Part shown: piece after piece, positions 23,806-31,777 of the stretch | How positions within the stretch are numbered: position 1 is the stretch's first letter | Layout: each line of letters begins with the position of its first letter | From: JAXHTH01 sp034211115 | GTDB taxonomy: Bacteria; Planctomycetota; Phycisphaerae; Phycisphaerales; SM1A02 | Assembly (NCBI GenBank): GCA_034211115.1 | Contig: JAXHTH010000070.1 | Coordinates: 1-39,075 of the forward strand | DNA: 39,075 nt | Direction of reading: 5' to 3' | Notes under the pieces: generated by a model | Database searches by the model: none | Seen by the model: the letters and a program-made list of their open reading frames with translations, nothing else | What the model was told of the DNA's origin: nothing | Position numbers and translations under genes: made by a program

Positions 23806-23912
23806 CGCGACGTTCCGCGTCGTGCGGCAGTGGTGGCGCGACGTTCCGCGTCGCGCTCGCCCTTCTGTTGAGCGCGCGGATGACTGATGTCCCCGCGGAT
23901 ATGCATCCGCGG
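23806..23912. repeat. Intergenic repeats and hairpin between the dockerin and PEP-CTERM genes
   Basis: The 200-bp convergent gap holds a 17-bp direct repeat, CGCGACGTTCCGCGTCG, at 23806-23822 and 23837-23853, and a hairpin CCGCGGAT-ATGC-ATCCGCGG at 23893-23912 (8-bp stem, 4-nt loop). The hairpin could end transcription from both sides, although no T tract is present. No gene fits in the gap. Confidence 0.5.
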
Positions 23913-23987
23913 CTGTGAACGCCCGCGTCGAGATTGTCGGCGCGCAACGACGCCCTTGCCGCCCGGCGGCGGCCCGAGTTGCCCGCT

Positions 23988-24536
23988 TCAGCGCCTTCGG
24001 CGAACGCCGAGCAGAGCGAGGCCGAGCAGCGGCATCACGCCCGGGGCGGGGATGACGTCCAGCACCCAGTCGTCGACGTACGTCCGCTCGGTCGCCCCGC
24101 CCGACACGCCGTAGATCCCGAACGAGATCAGCTCCTTCCCGGGCTGCAGGTAGGAGGTCATGTCCCAGTAGTTCCACTCCGAGTCGAAGTGGTCCAGAAG
24201 CTCCTCCTGCGTGGAGAGATCCGAGTACTCGAAGTAGATGGCGTTGATCGTGGCGTCGACGTTCCTGACCCAGACGGACGCTTCGAGAATGTCCTCCACC
24301 GCGACCGGGTCGAAATCCTGGGCCAGCAGCTTGTTGCCGCGATCGGTGGCGCTGTACAGGCCGCTGTGGGCGTCGGCGGTGGTGGCGTTCCAGTCCTCCG
24401 GGCCGCCATAGTCGGCCTTCTGGTACCAGGGGGCGAGGACGCCGTCCTCGAAGCCGGGGTTGAGCAGGATGTTGCCCGCGGCGGCGGGCGCGGCGAGTAC
24501 GGCCGCGGCAAGGACGGCGGTGAGAATCGACCTCAT
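23988..24536 (-). CDS. Secreted PEP-CTERM-like surface protein
   Basis: Protein of 182 residues. Signal peptide: RSILTAVLAAAVLAAPAAAG. The body opens NILLNPGFEDGVLAPWYQ, the start of a CBM4/9-like jelly roll often found on surface proteins; the rest fits such a fold (DWVLDV last strand). The C-terminus VIPAPG, then MPLLGLALLGV, then RRRR is a PEP-CTERM-like sorting signal handled by an exosortase: short motif, membrane segment, basic tail. The typical P-E-P is PAP here, as in many planctomycetes. The start at 24536 is set by GGAGG 8 nt upstream; ATG 24551 is also in frame. No exosortase gene is in the window. Confidence 0.9.
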   Translation of the reverse strand: MRSILTAVLAAAVLAAPAAAGNILLNPGFEDGVLAPWYQKADYGGPEDWNATTADAHSGLYSATDRGNKLLAQDFDPVAVEDILEASVWVRNVDATINAIYFEYSDLSTQEELLDHFDSEWNYWDMTSYLQPGKELISFGIYGVSGGATERTYVDDWVLDVIPAPGVMPLLGLALLGVRRRR

Positions 24537-24998
24537 TTTCAGTTCCTCCATCGCGCGTGGTGCCAGCGGTGGTGCCCAGCCCGGCTTCCCCGGCGTCACG
24601 GGTCGCCACGCGCGTCGTCCCCGTCGGCGTCGAAGCCGGAATGCCCAAAACGCAGAGAAGCGGCCCTGCGGCGCCGCTCTCTCTTGCTCGATCGCAGATT
24701 GTGGCCCGGGCGTGCAGACATCACGTCCAGGATTGAATCTAGATATATGAACGCTGACGATTTGTCAATGTGTCTGCCTGACGGTGGATAGCTCGCGGCT
24801 GGCGTCCGGCGGGGCGCGGGGCAAGGCCCGGCGCGACGGTCAGGCGCGCCGAGTCGTTCGCGGGGCCGAGTCCCTGCCTTCATTGGACTTACGATCGAAG
24901 AGGCGGAGTCCGCGGCGCAACGCGCACGGCACCGCACGAGGGTTCAACTCGCCGGCGCGGGACGGTGGATAAGCGAGACCACTCCTGCCCGGCGCACC
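24537..24998. other. 462-bp intergenic region
   Basis: Between the PEP-CTERM gene and the PilZ gene, both minus strand. It holds a promoter (24740-24768) and about 200 nt of leader for the PEP-CTERM gene. The leader forms no recognised riboswitch. ORFs in the region lack ribosome sites and protein-like composition, and nothing else was found. Confidence 0.6.
24740..24768 (-). promoter_or_regulatory. Promoter of the PEP-CTERM gene
   Basis: TTGACA (24768-24763), 17-bp spacer, TATCTA (24745-24740) in a locally AT-rich stretch that stands out from the GC-rich surroundings. The -35 is perfect and the -10 moderate (TATATC overlaps it at 15-bp spacing). The mRNA would have a leader of about 195 nt. 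Confidence 0.6.
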
Positions 24999-25316
24999 TC
25001 AGGGCGCGCCGAGGAAACGGATCGCCACGCGGTACCCTTCCTCGCACGGCTGGCACCGGAGCACCCGGCCCCGACCGGCCAGGCAGTGGGGGGCCTCGAA
25101 GCCCACGGAGACATCGCAGCCCGCGGGAAGCGGCTCACTGGAGACCGCCGCCATGCCGCCGGGGCAATAGTCGCACGCGTCCATGGTGAACGTCTCTCCG
25201 AAGTGGCCGCCGCCCAGACAGAACGCCGTGGCGTGCCCCTCCACGGGCGCGCGGGGCGAGCGGCGACGCTCGGTCCGACGATCGACACGGGCCGGATCCG
25301 GTACAGCGGTCTTCAT
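24999..25316 (-). CDS. PilZ-like domain protein with two CxxC motifs
   Basis: Protein of 105 residues, soluble. The PilZ layout is visible: the Arg motif ERRRSPRAPVEG (R18-x3-R22), then a D-x-[S]-x2-G-like motif D49-Y-C51-P-G-G54, then strands PLPAGCDVSVGFE, GRGRVLRCQ and YRVAIRF. PilZ domains bind cyclic di-GMP through these Arg and D-x-S-x2-G residues; here the Ser is Cys. There are seven cysteines, including CDYC (48-51) and CQPC (88-91), so a metal site or disulfide is possible. ATG 25316 is set by GGGAGG about 7 nt upstream; longer in-frame starts lack a ribosome site. It lies downstream of guaA but has its own promoter. Confidence 0.75.
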   Translation of the reverse strand: MKTAVPDPARVDRRTERRRSPRAPVEGHATAFCLGGGHFGETFTMDACDYCPGGMAAVSSEPLPAGCDVSVGFEAPHCLAGRGRVLRCQPCEEGYRVAIRFLGAP

Positions 25317-25540
25317 GACCCACCTCCCAAGTTGCCGGTTTGAAGCCGATGTGCTTCGCGTTCCGCGCGAGCCGTTGCGCCGCGGCGCGGCCGGCGCGAC
25401 CATGTCCTGTTCCGGGCAGTGCCGTGCCCCGCGTGGGGGGTCGGGCAACCGGCTGTCACGGTGGGCCCCAGACAGCCGCTCGCCGCGCCGGCCCCCGCAC
25501 ATCACGGCGGAGGAGATCGCGCACGGCACGCCGCACAAGC

Positions 25541-25569
25541 AGTATCGCAAGTCCGATAAGCTCTGTCAA
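25541..25569 (-). promoter_or_regulatory. Promoter of the PilZ-like gene
   Basis: TTGACA (25569-25564), 17-bp spacer, GATACT (25546-25541). A perfect -35 and a four-of-six -10. It starts 55 bp after the guaA stop and gives a leader of about 220 nt. No known cyclic di-GMP riboswitch pattern was recognised in the leader. The 308-bp gap holds nothing else. Confidence 0.6.
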
Positions 25570-25624
25570 GATGGGGAAGTCTGGTTCTCCCGCCTCGCCG
25601 CCTGCGTCCAGGGGCTTCGCCGCC

Positions 25625-27205
<1,581 letters not shown>

Positions 27206-27314
27206 GCGTGGAGGATCCTCAGATCGATGACGATAAGAAGATGACCCGATCAGATAATCCCGCCGTCTCTGGGTGGAAGGATTATCGGAACCTGATGGCC
27301 TACCATTCGGATGG

Positions 27315-27320
27315 ATGATA
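27315..27320 (-). promoter_or_regulatory. Candidate -10 element for guaA
   Basis: TATCAT on the minus strand, 110 bp before the guaA ATG. No good -35. The downstream inverted repeat at 27253-27286 would lie in the leader. Confidence 0.3.
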
Positions 27321-27388
27321 GCAAGGGGGTCCCCGGGAGCCGATATGGGGTGGGGGTGACGACGGGGAAAGCCTTTTTTCTCCTCTCC

Positions 27389-27418
27389 CCCGCCCGGTGC
27401 TCACGAGTGCCGGGCGGG
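27389..27418. repeat. Strong GC-rich hairpin
   Basis: CCCGCCCGG (27389-27397) and CCGGGCGGG (27410-27418) form a 9-bp perfect stem; the 12-nt loop can pair further (CTC with GAG, and G-T pairs). A run of T (27374-27379) lies on its 5' side on the plus strand, so it is not a standard terminator in either direction. It may be a regulatory or insulating element. Confidence 0.45.
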
Positions 27419-27548
27419 TTTCCCGACCGTCGCATCCGATGACCCGGCGCGGCCGGCCACCGGCGCCTCCGGTCAACCCCCTGTCGAAGGCAGCTTGCGT
27501 GCGCGCAAAAAACGATCGCCGTCGCTGTCTCGCCCACGCGATTGACCT

Positions 27549-27554
27549 TATCCT
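27549..27554 (+). promoter_or_regulatory. Candidate leaderless -10 of the lipoprotein-like gene
   Basis: TATCCT ends 7 nt before the ATG at 27562, and no ribosome site is present. The spacing fits transcription starting at the start codon. Confidence 0.35.
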
Positions 27555-27561
27555 TTCGCCG

Positions 27562-27945
27562 ATGATGACGCTCGTGCGAGTCTGCGCCGTTACCGCCGCG
27601 GTGCTTGCGGGCGGATCCTGTGCGCCGCCGGCCACGGAGGGCGGGTTCGACTCGGGGAATCCCGCGGCGAAGATCTACGCGATCGAGCAGGCGGTGCGAG
27701 CCGAGGACCACTCACCTCCGACGCTGAAGGCCATCGTCGAGCAACTGGACTGCGACGATCCGGCGGTCCAGTTCGCGGCGATCAACGCCCTGCACCGGCT
27801 TACCGGACGGACGTACGGTTTCCGCCTCGCCGATCCGCCCCTCCGGCGGCGGGAAGCGGTCCAGCGCTGGGCGCAGGCGGTGGAGGGCGGCGGGATCGCC
27901 GGCGAGGAGCCCGCGCCGGCCCTGGGAGCCGAGCACGATGGCTGA
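27562..27945 (+). CDS. Small exported HEAT-repeat-like protein, possible lipoprotein
   Basis: Protein of 127 residues. The N-terminus MMTLVRVCAVTAAVLAGGSC is hydrophobic and ends in Cys20, but GGSC is a poor lipobox (no Leu at -3), so a lipoprotein or ordinary signal peptide is possible. The mature part has a helix pair, PPTLKAIVEQLDCDDPAVQF and AAINALHRLTG, of HEAT type, followed by YGFRLADPPLRRREAVQRW. This arrangement of a HEAT helix, then L-T-G-x-x-Y-G and R-x-x-A-v-x-x-W, recurs in planctomycete HEAT proteins. The end overlaps the kinase gene by 8 bp (ATGGCTGA), so the two are coupled. ATG 27562 or 27565 may be used. Confidence 0.75.
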   Translation: MMTLVRVCAVTAAVLAGGSCAPPATEGGFDSGNPAAKIYAIEQAVRAEDHSPPTLKAIVEQLDCDDPAVQFAAINALHRLTGRTYGFRLADPPLRRREAVQRWAQAVEGGGIAGEEPAPALGAEHDG

Positions 27946-28414
27946 ACTCTCGCCGGTTCCGGACCTCAAGCTCGAGATGTTCAGCCAGCCGCGACTGCTC
28001 GCCGCGGCCCGGGCGATGGTGGGCAACCTCGCCCAGCGGCTGGGGTTCAACGAGATCCAGTGCGGCCAGATCAGCCTCGCCATCGACGAGGCGCTGTGCA
28101 ATATCATCAACCACGGCTACGAGCGCCGCCCCGACGGCCGAATCTGGCTCAGCGTCTGGGATCTCCGCAGCGAGCCTCCGGGGATGAAGGTGATCATCGA
28201 AGATCGGGCCAAACAGGTCGATCCGGAGAAAATACGACCCCGCGATCTGGACGATATACGACCTGGCGGCCTGGGTGTCTACATCATCCGGGAGATCATG
28301 GACGAGGTGTCCTACGAGCAACGCCACGGCGGCGGCATGCGGCTTACGATGACCAAGCGCATGCCCGCCGCGGACCGGGATCCGGCCACCGACGAGAGCC
28401 GCTCCCTTCGCTGA
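27938..28414 (+). CDS. RsbW-like anti-sigma factor / serine kinase (HATPase_c)
   Basis: Protein of 158 residues of the GHKL ATPase family, as in RsbW/SpoIIAB, which bind a sigma factor and phosphorylate a STAS partner. The N-box is SLAIDEALCNIINHGY (Glu51, Asn55). The G1 box is IIEDRAKQVDP, in which the usual D-x-G is D-x-A, a known variant. The G2 box is PGGLGVYIIREIMD (109-122). The next gene encodes a STAS protein, the expected partner, 14 bp downstream. No sigma-factor gene is in the cluster, so the target is unknown. The C-terminal 15 residues are acidic and Arg/Ser-rich. The start overlaps the upstream gene. Confidence 0.92.
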   Translation: MAELSPVPDLKLEMFSQPRLLAAARAMVGNLAQRLGFNEIQCGQISLAIDEALCNIINHGYERRPDGRIWLSVWDLRSEPPGMKVIIEDRAKQVDPEKIRPRDLDDIRPGGLGVYIIREIMDEVSYEQRHGGGMRLTMTKRMPAADRDPATDESRSLR

Positions 28415-28428
28415 AGACGAAGACGACC

Positions 28429-28776
28429 ATGACAGACGCGGAAGAAATCGAGGTTCAGCAGGAGCAGCGCGAGGACGTGACGATTCTCACCCCGAAGGGT
28501 GAGATTGATCTGAGCCGCGCGCCGGCCCTTCGCACCCACCTGGGCCAGGCCCTGCTCGCCCGTCCCTCCCGGCTGGTGATCAATCTCGCCGACGTGCCGT
28601 ACATGGACAGCTCCGGGGTGGCGACCTTCGTGGAGGCGATGCAACTGGCGCGGCGCCGGGGGAGCAAGCTCGTCCTCTGCGCCCTCCAGGATCGCGTCCG
28701 ATCGATCTTCGAGATCGCCCGCCTGGACATGGTCTTCACCATCGTGGGCAACACGGAAGAGGCGCTGGCCGCCTGA
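28429..28776 (+). CDS. STAS-domain anti-sigma-factor antagonist (RsbV/SpoIIAA-like)
   Basis: Protein of 115 residues spanning a single STAS domain: strand VTILTPKGEIDL, helix APALRTHLGQALL, strand RLVINLADV, then PYMDSSGVATFVEAMQLAR, in which Ser61/Ser62 hold the site phosphorylated by RsbW-type kinases, and SKLVLCALQDRVRSIFEIARL. The pairing with the kinase gene 14 bp upstream fits a partner switch. MlaE follows after 103 bp. In proteobacterial mla operons the STAS protein MlaB regulates the ABC transporter, so a link to the transporter instead is a real alternative. The start is ATG 28429; the ORF could be read further upstream but would overlap the kinase gene. Confidence 0.93.
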   Translation: MTDAEEIEVQQEQREDVTILTPKGEIDLSRAPALRTHLGQALLARPSRLVINLADVPYMDSSGVATFVEAMQLARRRGSKLVLCALQDRVRSIFEIARLDMVFTIVGNTEEALAA

Positions 28777-28836
28777 GGCGTTCGCGGCCGGCCGAGCCGG
28801 GCCGGAGGCCGGGCGGCACGATCGGGCGCGGCGCGG

Positions 28837-28842
28837 TATAGT
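28837..28842 (+). promoter_or_regulatory. Candidate -10 before mlaE
   Basis: TATAGT, five of six matches to TATAAT, 37 bp before the GTG start of mlaE. No good -35. A separate promoter would uncouple mlaE from the kinase-STAS pair. Confidence 0.35.
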
Positions 28843-28879
28843 CAGCGCGTCCTTCCTTCACGTCGGCGGTCAGCGTTCC

Positions 28880-29719
28880 GTGCCCGAAGCAAGCCCCCTT
28901 CCCAAACCCGGCCTGCTCACCCGCGCTCTCGGCGGATGGGGCGCGCTGTGGGCGCGCACCTTCTCGCTCCTCGGAGGCGTCTCGTATCTCATCTACGATG
29001 TGCTCGTCTGGCTCCTCCGCGGCGTGTGCACCCGAAGCGTCCGCCTCGGGCGAACCGCCGTCGTCACCCAGATGGTCCGCGTGGGCATCCGCTCCATCGG
29101 CATCGTGATGCTCGTCTGCGGGTGCGTGGGGTTCATCCTCGCGCTGCAGATGGAACCGCCGCTGGCGGACTGGGGCCAGTCGGACAAGATCGCCAACATC
29201 GTGGGGGTGGCGGTGTTCCGGGAGCTGGGCCCGCTGGTGGCGGCGATCGTCCTCACCGGCTTCGCCGGCGCCTCCATCGCCGCGGAGATCGGCACCATGG
29301 TCGTGGGCGAGGAGATCGAGGCCCTCGAGGCCCACGCCCTCAACCCGATCCGCTTCCTTGTCGTCCCCCGCGTGCTCGCCACCACCATCAGCCTGTTGCT
29401 CCTGACGGTGATCGGCGACGTGACCGCGGTGTTCTTCGGCGGGGTGATGGCGGTGGGCTTCCTCGACGTGCCGTTGGAGCTCTACAAGAGCAACACCATC
29501 AACCAGCTCGTGGTCAATGACTTTCTCACCGGCCTCATCAAGGCCACCGTGTTCGGGACGATCCTCAGCTCCATCGCCTGCTACAACGGGCTGAAGGTCA
29601 CCGGCGGCGCCGCGGGCGTCGGGCGGGCGACCACCGACACCGTCGTGCAGACGATTGTGGCCGTCATCGTCGCCGACCTCCTCTTCACCACCGTCTTCTA
29701 CTCGATCGGCTGGACGTAG
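28880..29719 (+). CDS. mlaE: MlaE-family ABC transporter permease
   Basis: Integral membrane permease of 279 residues for lipid transport across the envelope. The hallmark RELGPLVAAIVLTGFAGASI (114-133), followed by AAEIGTMVVGEEIEALEAHA, LNPIRFLVVPRVLA and INQLVVNDFL, is typical of the family. Five or so membrane segments can be drawn (about 72-90, 104-130, 157-178, 180-197, 222-240, 255-275). GTG start at 28880 without a ribosome site. No ATPase (mlaF) or MCE (mlaD) gene follows in the window: the next gene is on the other strand past a terminator, so partners must be encoded elsewhere. A STAS gene precedes it (see that entry). Confidence 0.95.
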   Translation: MPEASPLPKPGLLTRALGGWGALWARTFSLLGGVSYLIYDVLVWLLRGVCTRSVRLGRTAVVTQMVRVGIRSIGIVMLVCGCVGFILALQMEPPLADWGQSDKIANIVGVAVFRELGPLVAAIVLTGFAGASIAAEIGTMVVGEEIEALEAHALNPIRFLVVPRVLATTISLLLLTVIGDVTAVFFGGVMAVGFLDVPLELYKSNTINQLVVNDFLTGLIKATVFGTILSSIACYNGLKVTGGAAGVGRATTDTVVQTIVAVIVADLLFTTVFYSIGWT

Positions 29720-29749
29720 GGCGGTCGAGGCCGCGGCGGAAACCCCATG

Positions 29750-29779
29750 AAAAAAGCCCCGCGCCGAATCGCGCGGGGC
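29750..29779 (-). terminator. Rho-independent terminator (minus strand)
   Basis: GCCCCGCGC and GCGCGGGGC form a 9-bp stem with a 6-nt loop (29756-29779). On the minus strand the stem is followed by six T (29755-29750), the textbook arrangement, 48 bp after the stop of the methionine-rich protein gene. Read on the plus strand after mlaE, only scattered T follow. Confidence 0.88.
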
Positions 29780-29827
29780 CTGTTCTCTGAACGTCCACCC
29801 GGCCGGGTGCGGCGCCGTGCGCCGCGA

Positions 29828-31699
29828 TCAGTACGGCTGGGCGGAGAGCATGTATGACTTGACGATGAACCCGTCCTCGGTGGACACCGCCTCCCACGCG
29901 CTGGGACCGAGGTACTCGCGGAGGAGGTCGTAGTCGATCTCCTCGAGGAACTGAAGGCCCATCATCATGCCGGACATGTCCATGTCCCCGAACTCGGCGG
30001 CCATCTCGGGATCCTGTTCCTCCATCTCGGCCATCAACTGCTCCATCTGGAGGCCGGCGATCTCGGCCTGGGCTTCCATGGAATCGACGGCGTCGGCATA
30101 CCCCCAGGCGATGACCTCATCGTGCTGGAGCACGCCGACGGCGCGCTGGAAGGCCGCCTCGTCGGCGAGGCCGGCGCTCTCCGCGTCACCGACCAGGCGC
30201 ATGACCTCCTCGACGGCGCTGGTGGGTCCCATGAAGGCCAGCGAGCCGCCGATCCCCACGGACATCGAGGTCTCGCCCATCGCCGCGGGCTGGGCGGGAA
30301 CCGGCGCCATCATCGACAGGCCGCCCATGTCCATCGTGTAGATGCGGCGGCCGGAGAAGTCACGGCCCTCCATGCCCATCTGCGGCCCCATCGCCGAGAG
30401 AAAGCTGTCCAGCTCCTCGGGCTTGACGCACTCGATGGCCGTCACCTGCTTGAGGCTGTCCATCGCGATCGGGCGGTCGAGCGTCTGAAGCATGTAGACC
30501 TTGCGGCCGAAGCAGGAGAAGACCTGGGCGATCATCTCCTGGGGCGTGGGGGCATCTTCCTGGCCCTGCTGAGGCGGCGGGGCGAGGAACGGCAGCATCT
30601 GCATCACCCGCTGAATCAGCGCGGGCATGCCGTCGAACTCGAAGTTCATCGCGGTGTAGCTGAGGGTGTTGGAGCCGACGAAGCCGGGCACCTCCCCGCG
30701 CGGCGTCTCCGTGTCCATCAGCGCCGTCAGCCCCACCTTCCCGTTGGGCATGTAGACGGACATCGTCTGCTCGAGCATGGCCACCGGCCCGTCGACCCGC
30801 ACGCCCATGCCGAAACCCCTGATGTCGCCGATGAACTGCCCGAGCATCGGGCCCAGGGACATCATCATCATGGAGGGGTCATAGGCGGCGATGAGCGGGC
30901 CCAGATCGCGCGTCAGCAGCGCGCCGTAGCCGTCGTTGGCGCCAACCTGCTGCATGATCGCCCGGAAATCCTCCCGCCGGGGCAGGCCCATCGGCTCGGC
31001 GCCGTCGCAGACCTCGAAGGCGCTGGTGAGGGTGGGCATGTGCGAGCAGAGCATGAACGCGCTGCCTTCACGGACGAAGTAGAGCTCGGACATGAACTGC
31101 TCGAACATCGCCTTCGGATCGGGCGCAGCGCCCATGCGCTGGGCGCCGATGTCCGCCTCCGCCTCGTCGTCGGCCGGCTCGTCCGTCTCTTCGCCGACGG
31201 CGAGGGGGAAACAGCGGACGGTGCGCCCCATCACCTCGCGCTCTTCGTAGTCCAGTTCGCCTTCTTCTTCGGCCTTCTTCATCGCCGCGTCGAAGAGCTC
31301 GGCGGTGGCGTCGGCATTCTCGCCGTAGTCGGCCATCAGCAGAAACCCCAGGCCGGGCAGCATGAGCTCTTCGTCCTCGACCATGAAGACGGCCAGCCCC
31401 AGCGCGCCGGTGGGCGGCTGCACGGTATCGCGCTCCAGCCCCAGCTCCTGGAGCATCTCGTCGATGCCCTCCTCCATCTCCTCGGCGACCTCGGCCCGCA
31501 TCTCCAGCATCTGCTCGGACTGCCAGAGTTCCCACATCGGGGTTCGCTTCAGGCGCTCGAGGGTGCTCTGGGCGCTGCTCACGCCCATCACGAGGATGGT
31601 GCTCTCCGGCGCGAGCTCGACCACGGCGGGCGGTTCGGCCCACGCGGCCATCGTCAGGCTCAACGCCATCCCCAACGCCGGTTTCAGTGGATTGCTCAT
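29828..31699 (-). CDS. Methionine-rich secreted protein of unknown function
   Basis: Protein of 623 residues with a signal peptide (ALGMALSLTMAAWA). By hand count about 60 residues are Met (near 10%), concentrated in acidic helical stretches such as EEMEEGIDEMLQ, DPSMMMMSLGPM, MEQLMAEMEEQDPEM and MDMSGMMM. The rest resembles a helix-rich DUF3352-like planctomycete secreted protein, but the assignment is weak. Met-rich periplasmic proteins can bind copper or buffer oxidants; nothing proves either. ATG 31699 gives the signal peptide at the N-terminus; the in-frame start at 31759 would place 20 charged residues before it. It lies 78 bp downstream of the protease gene and may be co-transcribed. 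A terminator follows. Confidence 0.82.
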   Translation of the reverse strand: MSNPLKPALGMALSLTMAAWAEPPAVVELAPESTILVMGVSSAQSTLERLKRTPMWELWQSEQMLEMRAEVAEEMEEGIDEMLQELGLERDTVQPPTGALGLAVFMVEDEELMLPGLGFLLMADYGENADATAELFDAAMKKAEEEGELDYEEREVMGRTVRCFPLAVGEETDEPADDEAEADIGAQRMGAAPDPKAMFEQFMSELYFVREGSAFMLCSHMPTLTSAFEVCDGAEPMGLPRREDFRAIMQQVGANDGYGALLTRDLGPLIAAYDPSMMMMSLGPMLGQFIGDIRGFGMGVRVDGPVAMLEQTMSVYMPNGKVGLTALMDTETPRGEVPGFVGSNTLSYTAMNFEFDGMPALIQRVMQMLPFLAPPPQQGQEDAPTPQEMIAQVFSCFGRKVYMLQTLDRPIAMDSLKQVTAIECVKPEELDSFLSAMGPQMGMEGRDFSGRRIYTMDMGGLSMMAPVPAQPAAMGETSMSVGIGGSLAFMGPTSAVEEVMRLVGDAESAGLADEAAFQRAVGVLQHDEVIAWGYADAVDSMEAQAEIAGLQMEQLMAEMEEQDPEMAAEFGDMDMSGMMMGLQFLEEIDYDLLREYLGPSAWEAVSTEDGFIVKSYMLSAQPY

Positions 31700-31777
31700 C
31701 ACGGTACTGTCCCTCACTGTGAAAAGGCTTTTCTGCGTCAATCGGTGGCGGATCACCACGCCCCGGCCGGCGGCGGT

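Larger units (their letters stand above)
27206..27561. other. 356-bp divergent intergenic region
   Basis: Between guaA (-) and the lipoprotein-like gene (+). It holds an inverted repeat GATAATCC/GGATTATC (27253-27260 and 27279-27286) in the guaA leader, a TATCAT candidate -10 for guaA (27320-27315), a T6 run at 27374-27379, a strong GC hairpin (27389-27418) and a candidate -10 of the plus-strand gene. No coding sequence is credible here. Confidence 0.6.

Noticed and set aside
24596..24937. 113-residue minus-strand ORF in the intergenic region
   Set aside because: Covers the TTGACA promoter and the AT-rich patch, lacks a ribosome site and has random-looking Arg-rich composition.
25317..25550. 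N-terminal extension of the PilZ-like protein to 25550
   Set aside because: The ATG at 25316 has a strong ribosome site and starts the recognisable domain; the extension is low-complexity and begins inside the promoter.
27250..27711. Minus-strand ORFs upstream of guaA
   Set aside because: Overlap the hairpin and the lipoprotein gene, no ribosome site, no protein-like pattern.
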